Source: RBG-16-57-9 sp964529745
GTDB lineage: Archaea > Thermoproteota > Bathyarchaeia > TCS64
NCBI GenBank assembly: GCA_964529745.1
Contig: CAZGZR010000043.1
Location: 1-22,561, forward strand
Reading direction: 5' to 3'
Length of the DNA stretch: 22,561 nucleotides
Under the pieces are notes generated by a model. The model saw only the letters and a program-made list of their open reading frames with translations, did not search any database and was not told the origin of the DNA. The position numbers and the translations under genes were made by a program. How positions within the stretch are numbered: position 1 is the first letter of the stretch; each line of letters begins with the position of its first letter. Shown in pieces: positions 14,275 to 20,693 of this stretch.

Positions 14275-15501
14275 ATGGGAGAGGCAATCTGGTCAATAGA
14301 GGATTTCTTATCACAATATACATCACAGAGCACAATAAGAACATACTATGCAACATATAAAGACTACTTTAAATTCATCTACCCAAAACTCCGAACACTC
14401 CCTAAAGAAAAACTCGAAAAAGAACTCATAGAACACAGCATACAATACATAAAGGAAGACAGAGACTACCGAAAAGACCTCATCAAATACAAAAAGACCC
14501 TGAACAAAATCGCCCCCATATCAAGAACCGTAAGAACAGCAGCCCTCCTCAGATTCCTCGAAGACAATAAAATCGAGTTCTCCCGAACATTCGTGAGAAA
14601 CCTCTACGGGAAAGGCAACACCGAGCCGATAAGCAAAGAACATGTCCCCGACAACCAGGAAATCGCCAAGATAATCGAGTACATGCCCATCCAAGGTAAA
14701 ACGCTCACCCTAGTATTATCATCAAGCGGAATGAGGATAGGCGAAGCCCTTCAACTGGTAGAAGATGACCTAGAGCTAGATAGCGATCCCACACGCATCA
14801 AAGTTAAGAGAGAATACACAAAGACAAAGAAGGGAAGGGTTGCATTCATCTCCACCGAGGCAACGAACATACTCAAAGAATGGCTCGACTACAGGAAAGA
14901 CTACATATCAACCAAACCTGGAAGCAGGAAATATAAGACCGATCAAAACGATCCCAGGGTCTTCCCATTTACCATACTCAACTTTAGACACATTTGGGCA
15001 CGCGCCTTAAAGAAAGCCGGGCTTCACGAAAAGGACCTAAAGACGGGTAGACTCACCATCCATCCACATAACCTGCGTAAATTTTTCAGAACCTATGGGA
15101 AATGGTCTACTCCCGATGTCGCTGAGGCGTTGATGGGGCACACATCTGGTCTTAACGCGATCTACGCTAGGCTAGACCAAGCGGAAGAGCTTCTCATTGA
15201 GGGCTATAGGGAAGCGGAGCCTCATCTGTGTATTCTCTCAGAGAATAAGGCTACCCTTGAGCTGAAGGAGAAGGTTGAGAAACAGGAAGACGAATACCAC
15301 ACACTCACCCGGCTCATGAACCTCAAGACAAACAACCTAGAGCTTGAGCTACTTGAATTGAAGACTAGATACCAGAAAACTCTAAAACAACACGATAAAG
15401 ACTTTCAAGGATTCATAGCCGTGTGGAGGAAAGACACAGAAGAATACCAGAGCATGATAAATGATTTAGTTGAAAGAGTCGACCAATTAGAGAATAACTG
15501 A
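14275..15501 (+). CDS. Tyrosine recombinase/integrase with coiled-coil tail
   Basis: A 408-residue tyrosine recombinase that would insert and excise the element. Residues 1-115 form an SAM-like core-binding domain (SIEDFLSQYTSQSTIRTYYA). The catalytic domain (about 120-300) has R154 in SGMRIGEAL, a lysine in the beta-hairpin YTKTKKGRV (183-186), H265 and R268 in HPHNLRKFF, H289 in LMGHTSG, and nucleophile Y297 in NAIYARL. A highly charged helical tail (about 325-408, KATLELKEKVEKQEDEYH and onward) looks like a coiled coil, perhaps for multimer assembly. The start at 14275 is set by the TATA box; a longer frame begins at 14212 but adds an unlikely hydrophobic leader. The gene is whole and sits at the left end of the AT-rich element, reading inward. 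Confidence 0.92.
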   Translation: MGEAIWSIEDFLSQYTSQSTIRTYYATYKDYFKFIYPKLRTLPKEKLEKELIEHSIQYIKEDRDYRKDLIKYKKTLNKIAPISRTVRTAALLRFLEDNKIEFSRTFVRNLYGKGNTEPISKEHVPDNQEIAKIIEYMPIQGKTLTLVLSSSGMRIGEALQLVEDDLELDSDPTRIKVKREYTKTKKGRVAFISTEATNILKEWLDYRKDYISTKPGSRKYKTDQNDPRVFPFTILNFRHIWARALKKAGLHEKDLKTGRLTIHPHNLRKFFRTYGKWSTPDVAEALMGHTSGLNAIYARLDQAEELLIEGYREAEPHLCILSENKATLELKEKVEKQEDEYHTLTRLMNLKTNNLELELLELKTRYQKTLKQHDKDFQGFIAVWRKDTEEYQSMINDLVERVDQLENN

Positions 15502-15731
15502 AAGATTAGAGAGAATATTTAACGAAAGTGAGCATCGCAAAACCCTTGAATCCCCTGTGAACCCGCCTATTTTCCCCAAATCGCATTAGCACTTAGAATT
15601 TACATTAAATATGTGATTTCAAAATCCTTTCACTGACATGAATTATGATACATATGAGAGATATCTGCAATAATTATTTATATTCAGTTCAAACCCTATG
15701 ACATATTTTCTCTCAAATAACATCATATCTA
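15502..15731. other. AT-rich gap between converging integrase and helicase genes
   Basis: 230 bases between two stop codons. I see no open frame, strong hairpin or repeat. A block CCCTTGAATCCCCTGTGAAC near 15543 is richer in C than its surroundings, but I can assign it no role. Confidence 0.4.
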
Positions 15732-17234
15732 TCATATTAATTCCTCTCTACGTCTTTCAAATTGCGCATCCTCATCGCTATATACATTATAATCTGGATC
15801 AATTAGCTTAATACCGTTCCAACATTTTACTTGTTTACCCCCAATGTTTCTGTAGGATTCAACATAATCTCCTCTAAGGCGTTTCTTCATCTCTCGGCCA
15901 ACCAACTCAATACTCCATATATCCAATTTTTTAAACTCACTAAAAACTACGAAATGTGAATAGAAATCCTGTTTGGGAACAAATGATTGAGGGTCCCATG
16001 CTATCCACTCAGATTCTAAGAATCTGGCTAATGGATCTGACCAAAGCATCCATTTTTTCCTTGTTTCCTCCCAAGGTACATTATTCATGAAATCTTTGTT
16101 ACGTAACAGACGCAAAAGACCTTCAAGAGCCCAATTTAAGATACCAGGTAATTCTTCACATAATTTTTCAGCCATGTTTGGATCTGTCTCTGGGTTCCCG
16201 GAAAAGTGCTGTTTTTTGTTCACTATTATTAACCTGATTCTTTCCCAAAAAGCTGGGTTATCATCATATACTACGGGTAGTTCGTTACAGCTCCATAGAT
16301 ATTTACAGTATGGGATGAACTCTATTCCCTGTTTGTACTTTTCTTCCGCAGATATTGTATCTCCTCCAGTTAGCTGTTTGAAGAAGCTAGAATTTTTTAA
16401 TGCTTTATTGTTCATGTCTGCCATGATGTTTGCATTTTTATCTCTGATTCGTATTCTCTGAAATTTATCTTCTAGATCCTGTAATGCGATTGAGCAAACA
16501 GTCTCTTTTCCTAAGAATGTAGTGATTACATTTAGAAATGTTGATTTACCTGTTCGTGTAGGTCCTATAAGCATTATACATTTATGAAAAATATTTTTCC
16601 TATACATACAATATCCTATGAATTCCTGTAAAAACGGAATGTCTTCCGGGTAGAATGTCTCATTCAGGAATTGTAACCAATTAGGACATTTTGCATTTTT
16701 AACATATTCTACAGGAGTATGATTGGTAATAAAATAGTCTGGTGATTTAGGTAGAAGGGAAAATGGGATTTCTTTTTTCACTTCTCCTATATTAATTCTA
16801 ATAATTCCGTTCTTAATGGGAATATAAATTGGATCTAGCTTGAGTATTTCTAGAGATTTATGTGTGCTTGCTCTAAGATCTTTGAATATCATTTTATCAT
16901 ATTTATCGAGCGAAACGTAGCGGTCTTCGAACCATGTTTTTAATTTTTTTTGAATAAATGTCTCTGCATCATTTTTATACAACCCTTTTTGCTCATCGTA
17001 GTACCACATTTCTCCCCTAAATGGTTTGGTTAATGAGCCTGTTGTCTTAATATGGTATATTATCTCAAAATATTTCGATATTAAGACCGGATTTAGTTTG
17101 GGGTCCTCATTTACTAGGAAATAAAAAATTCCTATCCCATATTCTCCTAATATTTTTACCAATTCTTCTTTTCCTAAATCCTCAAAATCTTGGGGAAGAT
17201 AATGTCCTGGAAGTTTCAATTCTTTACCATTCAT
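15732..17234 (-). CDS. SF3 replication helicase (D5/P4-like)
   Basis: A 500-residue superfamily 3 helicase of the poxvirus D5/phage P4 type, likely the replication initiator and helicase of the element. After a D5_N-like region (PNWLQFLNETFYPEDIPFLQ leads into the ATPase) come Walker A GPTRTGKST (224-232), Walker B NIMADMN (269-275), the B' region LTGGDTISAEEKY, motif C WSCNELP (314-320) and the arginine motif FWERIR (330-335). A C-terminal winged-helix-like region (about 400-500) may bind origin DNA. No primase or Prim-Pol domain is visible in the N-terminal 180 residues. I place the start at the ATG 17232-17234, which overlaps the upstream stop as ATGA; earlier in-frame ATGs at 17246 and 17255 are possible. 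It is coupled to the DUF3970-like gene. Confidence 0.9.
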   Translation of the reverse strand: MNGKELKLPGHYLPQDFEDLGKEELVKILGEYGIGIFYFLVNEDPKLNPVLISKYFEIIYHIKTTGSLTKPFRGEMWYYDEQKGLYKNDAETFIQKKLKTWFEDRYVSLDKYDKMIFKDLRASTHKSLEILKLDPIYIPIKNGIIRINIGEVKKEIPFSLLPKSPDYFITNHTPVEYVKNAKCPNWLQFLNETFYPEDIPFLQEFIGYCMYRKNIFHKCIMLIGPTRTGKSTFLNVITTFLGKETVCSIALQDLEDKFQRIRIRDKNANIMADMNNKALKNSSFFKQLTGGDTISAEEKYKQGIEFIPYCKYLWSCNELPVVYDDNPAFWERIRLIIVNKKQHFSGNPETDPNMAEKLCEELPGILNWALEGLLRLLRNKDFMNNVPWEETRKKWMLWSDPLARFLESEWIAWDPQSFVPKQDFYSHFVVFSEFKKLDIWSIELVGREMKKRLRGDYVESYRNIGGKQVKCWNGIKLIDPDYNVYSDEDAQFERRREELI

Positions 17235-17443
17235 GAAGATTCCCATTCCTGACAATATGGGACCTCAACGTAGACGCGCACTCCTCCGTAGAGCGTATCT
17301 TTTTTAGGAGGGTCAGGGTATAACCGGATATTATAGTGATTTTCTAATTGATCAATAAAACCAATGATCTGATCCTCTTCTCCTATTATTCTTAAACGAA
17401 GTCCTTTTCGTCCTTGATATCTTCCCATCTTGAGGTCGCTCAT
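17231..17443 (-). CDS. Small DUF3970-like protein, 70 aa
   Basis: A 70-residue basic protein whose core, GLRLRIIGEEDQIIGFIDQL, then YNIRLYPDPPKKDTLYGGVR and VYVEV, has the strand-helix-strand pattern and closing RVYVEV of the DUF3970 family, small proteins of unknown function in plasmids and phages. The assignment is by pattern only. It is the first gene of the replication operon: its TGA overlaps the helicase start as ATGA, so the two are translationally coupled, and it may assist initiation or control copy number (inference). An AT-rich box (ATTAATTATTAAA) lies 10-25 bases upstream of its ATG. Confidence 0.65.
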   Translation of the reverse strand: MSDLKMGRYQGRKGLRLRIIGEEDQIIGFIDQLENHYNIRLYPDPPKKDTLYGGVRVYVEVPYCQEWESS

Positions 17444-17500
17444 CTAATTCTTTTTAATAATTAATCATTATCAACAGATATAATGTTTATCATAATAAAA

Positions 17501-17525
17501 TCGATTATTTTTTAAAAATAATCGA
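17501..17525. repeat. Perfect 25-base inverted repeat upstream of replication operon
   Basis: TCGATTATTTTT, one T, then AAAAATAATCGA: 12-base arms with no mismatch, in the 172-base gap upstream of the small DUF3970-like gene and the helicase. As RNA it is a tight A/U hairpin that could end the minus-strand transcript from 17616; as DNA it could be an unwinding element or protein site. A shared word TAATCATTAT occurs nearby (17462-17471) and upstream of the integrase (14241-14250). Confidence 0.6.
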
Positions 17526-17615
17526 ATAAAGAGCTTCTTTTCTCTAAAAAATTTATAAATGTGAGTATTTTGTGTATTAAAGGAGGAGTATATTTCCTTG
17601 AAATAAGTTACATCG

Positions 17616-18098
17616 TCATTCAGTAATGCCATAGTATTCCTTCATCGTACTAAAGAATAATGATATATCCTTTCTAATTAAACGATCATATTCTATCCAT
17701 CTATTTAATTCATCAAAATTTTCTATATACCATTCATTAGCTCTTTTCTTTATATCATTTACATTATCGAGATATAAATTAATCATATCATCTCTATTTT
17801 CATATTTTGAATTTTTTAGCTCAGTCCAGGTAGGTATTTCCCACTCTTGTACCTTTTTTTCAATATATTTTAGCGGTTGATATAAAACGGCCCAGTTCCT
17901 CCTACCTCCTTCTTCAATCCACATATCCGAAAGTATAAAGTCTATTAGTTGAGGACATGCCACCAAAGAACATGGGTAAAATCCGGTTGTAGGAGGATGA
18001 TCGTAATGACAACACAGACATGGCACGACTCCAAAGGTTTGAATCTCTACGCTAAAACCGATATCATTAATGTCCCCATAATGGTTGTTTTTTTTCAT
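17616..18098 (-). CDS. Cysteine-containing HYDHP protein, 160 aa
   Basis: Not a family I recognise. The N-terminal third has a likely metal site: VVPCLCCHYDHPPTTGFYPC (C27, C29, C30, H31, H34, C43) and C48 in LVACPQ. The rest is helical and rich in W, Y, K and E (WIEEGGRRNWAVLYQPLKYI; ANEWYIENFDELNRWIEYDR). The CC-HYDHP motif recurs in the damaged gene at 20312-20588, so the element carries two members. I start at ATG 18096-18098 because an AT-rich TATA-like stretch (18124-18133) sits about 25-30 bases upstream and the HTH gene on the other strand begins at 18166. A longer frame opens at 18227 but would overlap that gene. The divergent pair shares the inverted repeats at 18139-18161. Role unknown; a small metal-binding regulator or anti-host factor is possible. 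Confidence 0.6.
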   Translation of the reverse strand: MKKNNHYGDINDIGFSVEIQTFGVVPCLCCHYDHPPTTGFYPCSLVACPQLIDFILSDMWIEEGGRRNWAVLYQPLKYIEKKVQEWEIPTWTELKNSKYENRDDMINLYLDNVNDIKKRANEWYIENFDELNRWIEYDRLIRKDISLFFSTMKEYYGITE

Positions 18099-18138
18099 GT
18101 CTTCTCCGAATGTGTCATATACCATAATATTATTAGAC

Positions 18139-18161
18139 CTATCTTCCGAGATAGATTCGGA
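18139..18161. promoter_or_regulatory. Overlapping inverted repeats in divergent promoter
   Basis: CTATCT (18139-18144) pairs with AGATAG (18149-18154) across TCCG, and TTCCGA (18144-18149) pairs with TCGGAA (18156-18161). Both sit between the HYDHP gene and the winged-helix gene at 18166, just upstream of its ATG, a likely operator for that regulator (inference). Confidence 0.45.
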
Positions 18162-18165
18162 ATAG

Positions 18166-18612
18166 ATGGAAAAAATATTCTGGGATAAGGTGTTAAAAAA
18201 CAAATCAGCGATAGAATTGAGAATCATTTTTTCTTTGTTTGAAAATCAGCCATTAGAGGTTAAGGAGATAATTGAACGTTTGGATGAAGCAGCTAGTACC
18301 GTTTATGATCATATAAGAATATTATCTAATGCAGGAATCATTGTCAATATCTCGGAGACAAGGACTAAAAAATTTGTATTACCTAATTACATAGGTCTAT
18401 TAGAGGTATTTAAAAGGATAAAAAATAGAAACATAGACAGGGTTTCATTGACTCAATTAGCTAATGAATTAGGTAAGACTCCCGATGAAATTGAAAGAAG
18501 GGCTTATGAATTAGCTAAAGAATATCAAATTAGTATCGTCCCTCGTGAACAAGCCCTTGTAGATTTCAAACATAGGCTATATGGGCCTTCAGCTCCAGAT
18601 TATTTTGAATGA
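18166..18612 (+). CDS. Winged-helix transcriptional regulator, 148 aa
   Basis: The N-terminal half is an ArsR/MarR-like winged helix: SAIELRIIFSLFENQPL, EVKEIIERLDEAASTVYDHI (recognition helix TVYDHIRILSNAG) and the wing IIVNISETRTKKFVLPN. The C-terminal half (NRNIDRVSLTQLANELGKTP, DEIERRAYELAKEYQISIVP) looks like a second small helical DNA-binding or dimer domain. ATG start; the AT-rich box at 18124-18133 is about 33 bases upstream. It is divergent from the HYDHP gene and followed by the iteron region, so it may control either of them, or replication (inference). AT-rich codons match the element. Confidence 0.78.
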   Translation: MEKIFWDKVLKNKSAIELRIIFSLFENQPLEVKEIIERLDEAASTVYDHIRILSNAGIIVNISETRTKKFVLPNYIGLLEVFKRIKNRNIDRVSLTQLANELGKTPDEIERRAYELAKEYQISIVPREQALVDFKHRLYGPSAPDYFE

Positions 18613-19016
18613 TTTTTACACAAATCTGTACCTATATAGATCTCTGATAATAATAAATAAAATGAATAAAGTCTAAATTTAACGATTAAGACATATAGAT
18701 CTCATTTAAACTACATTTTTTAAAGGTTAAATAAATAAAATTAAAAAAAGTAACTATTTTAACAAAACATATGTCTTAGAAAGGAAATTTGTACAGAAAA
18801 TATATGTCTTAAGAAATATTTATTTTCTATCTATTTTCTTTAAGACATATAAAATATAGCATAAATGTACGGTTTCGCGAGAGAATAAAAGGGGAAGAAT
18901 TAATGACTATTAAAAATCCACACAATTAGATTATATTAAATAACAAAAATTTCACTACTGTTACGATGTAGATCATAAAATTATAATCATCAATAACCTA
19001 TATCTTAATATGATGT
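18613..19016. repeat. Gene-free region with iteron-like repeats, candidate origin
   Basis: 404 AT-rich bases without a gene. A motif TTAAGACATAT occurs on the plus strand at 18686-18696 and 18840-18850 and in reverse (ATATGTCTTAA) at 18802-18812, with a 10-base copy at 18769-18778. The copies at 18802 and 18840 face each other and the match continues into GAAA/TTTC, making a long imperfect palindrome. A separate 11-base direct repeat ATATAGATCTC lies at 18634-18644 and 18693-18703, the second abutting the first iteron. Ordered, bidirectional short repeats in very AT-rich DNA are typical of plasmid origins or of a regulator-bound control region. The remaining 18860-19016 shows nothing but the promoter of the zinc-ribbon gene. 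Confidence 0.6.
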
Positions 19017-19241
19017 ATGCGTGATGTTAAAAAATACATAGAGGATAAGATAAGACATATAGAACACCATAAAACGAGAAAACATTACCGGGAGGAGAAG
19101 AGAGATTGGAAAAAAGTGCATTGTCCTCGATGCCAGAAAAGCATACAATACATCCCCAAGGAGAGTTGGGACGGGACGCTTGTATGCCCCCATTGTGGCC
19201 TTAGGTTCAAGGTGCCATCATTGGACGGGTGGTTAGAGTAA
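19017..19241 (+). CDS. Zinc-ribbon protein, 74 aa
   Basis: A very basic N-terminal helix (KKYIEDKIRHIEHHKTRKHY, then REEKRDWKK) is followed by a zinc ribbon with CPRC (C36, C39) and CPHC (C57, C60), 17 residues apart, and ends GLRFKVPSLDGWLE. CPHCGLRFKVP is close to many small archaeal zinc ribbons. The lysine/arginine-rich helix next to a zinc ribbon suggests nucleic-acid binding. ATG start with AT-rich boxes upstream (AAATTATAATC near 18978, CTATATC near 18999). It lies immediately beside the iteron region, so an origin-related role is possible, but nothing proves it. Confidence 0.75.
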   Translation: MRDVKKYIEDKIRHIEHHKTRKHYREEKRDWKKVHCPRCQKSIQYIPKESWDGTLVCPHCGLRFKVPSLDGWLE

Positions 19242-19388
19242 ACATATACATTCTATTCGTCGCGTGCACGGGTAAAAACGATAGTAACATTATCTTTGAA
19301 AATATGCACATATACAATCGTTAAGCGCATAAGATCGAAAAACGCCATAATCTCTAATATCTGCAAATGAAATTTAAGCATATAAGGC

Positions 19389-20207
19389 ATGCGCATTAGT
19401 TGTGTATATGTATTGGACGGCGAGAATGTAAAAGATAAAAAAAGATGGATAAATTCCCTGACGGAGATAAGTAAAATCTTAGATAAGGTAGACCAAGAAA
19501 AGTACGCTACTCTCCTCCAGTTCATAATGGAATCAGAAGATGATCTTGAATGTTCAAAAATATTGTATAATGAAGGAAGGTATAGAAACGCCCTTATTCT
19601 ATTATCTCAAGCAGTTGAAAAAATCGCTAAAGGCAACCTAATTTTTATCGGGGTAATAGACGAAAAAAGGGCCCGAAATATTTCGCACATCACACCTAAA
19701 ATGTACATCGATCTGATTAACTTCGAGCCAGTAAAAATAGGGATGGAGGCATTAGGTTTAGAAGATCTATTGGATCAAGATCATGAAAAATTTGCTGAGC
19801 TTCTTAGAAAAGACCAATTCGAAGTAGTTTTAATGAATGATACAGAAATTAGTGCATGGTTAGATTTATGTGATAAAATATTAGATCTTCAGAGACAGGT
19901 GTTTATTTTTCCATTAAAATCTAGGAACAGAGAAATACTGCAAAAATGGTCACTAGCAATAACTCAACTCTATTACCTAGCATTTCTCATTTATCCTCAC
20001 TATAAATATGCTAGATATCAAAGCGAACACAAGACAAGTATAAATTACGGTGCAGATATCCCCATAGTAAAATATTATTTAGATTTGTATCGAAGGACAG
20101 AAGAGTGTGTGAATTCAATAAGTCTTTTCGGTGAAATCGCTTATCAAAGAAGAGAAGACTTCAAAAACATTCTCAGCGCCTACATCAAAAAGTTCCCAAA
20201 TTTTTAG
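19389..20207 (+). CDS. HEPN-domain protein
   Basis: A 272-residue soluble protein. Residues 40-110 look like a HEPN helical domain: FIMESEDDLECSKILYNEGR then YRNALILLSQAVEKIAKGNL is the typical two-helix signature (A/S-x-x-L-x-x-G-x-Y-x-x-A-x4-QAVEK), and R94/R96 with H100 in RARNISH fit the R-x4-6-H or related motif used by HEPN ribonucleases. The C-terminal part (about 110-272) is helical, with Y-, F- and L-rich segments I do not recognise. HEPN proteins often act as RNA-cutting toxins or defence effectors; no nucleotidyltransferase partner lies next to it. The ATG at 19389 directly follows an AT-rich box (TTTAAGCATATAAGG, 19373-19387), so translation may begin at TTG 19413 instead, losing eight residues. 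Confidence 0.68.
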   Translation: MRISCVYVLDGENVKDKKRWINSLTEISKILDKVDQEKYATLLQFIMESEDDLECSKILYNEGRYRNALILLSQAVEKIAKGNLIFIGVIDEKRARNISHITPKMYIDLINFEPVKIGMEALGLEDLLDQDHEKFAELLRKDQFEVVLMNDTEISAWLDLCDKILDLQRQVFIFPLKSRNREILQKWSLAITQLYYLAFLIYPHYKYARYQSEHKTSINYGADIPIVKYYLDLYRRTEECVNSISLFGEIAYQRREDFKNILSAYIKKFPNF

Positions 20208-20311
20208 ATTACATATGGGTACCTTGCCTAACAATCACACCAATATAGATGAAATTATCATCCTTGGAAAGAACCAATCGCTCGACTTGTATTGACTACA
20301 GGGAAAATGAT

Positions 20312-20588
20312 TCATCTTAAAACCATTAAATTGTTTATATGCAAACTATACTCGGGATGGCATATTCTACATGGCTTCCAGAATAATTCGAGTTGCTTGT
20401 CCTTGTAGAATTGTTGTGTTTCTTCTGGTGACTTGAACATGAACCAGCCTCCGCTGCTATTCGTATCATTGACGGTTTTGGATGGATGATCGTAGTGTTT
20501 ACAGTAGATGCATGTCTCCTGATGCAGCCCAGCGATCCTATTAGAGTGGTCGATGTTTATCCAATAATCTATTGTTGTCAGTCATCAT
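20312..20588 (-). pseudogene. Second HYDHP zinc-ribbon protein, damaged start
   Basis: An 89-codon frame on the minus strand (20581 down to the TGA at 20312-20314) has no normal start codon but reads like a real protein: IDHSNRIAGLHQETCIYCKH (C24, C27), then YDHPSKT, GGWFMFKSPEETQQFYKD, and FWKPCRICHPEYS (C71, C74). Two CxxC pairs suggest one zinc-binding fold. It carries the same HYDHP motif as the 17616-18098 protein, at nearly the same distance from the N terminus. Just upstream are tandem ATGs (20583-20588) in another frame that runs into a stop after 15 codons; a one-base deletion there would join ATG to the long frame. So it is a recently frameshifted gene, a CTG-initiated gene, or a sequencing error. 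The flanks (20208-20311, 20589-20693) show nothing else. Confidence 0.55.
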
Positions 20589-20693
20589 ATGTAAGTAAAA
20601 AGTGATATTGAGAGAAAATCCATAAAGAACAGCCTTTTTCAACCAAATTCTCTTACAAGATAAAGAAATGCAAAGACACTAAGAATGATAAAT

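Noticed and set aside
16087..16461. Plus-strand frame inside the SF3 helicase
   Set aside because: Antisense to the Walker A, Walker B and motif C region, whose minus-strand reading is clearly functional.
18613..19016. CRISPR array
   Set aside because: The repeats are only 10-11 bases, in both orientations and irregularly spaced, unlike a CRISPR repeat-spacer pattern.
19253..19525. Minus-strand frame overlapping the HEPN gene start
   Set aside because: Overlaps 137 bases of a better-supported gene and has no domain-like features.
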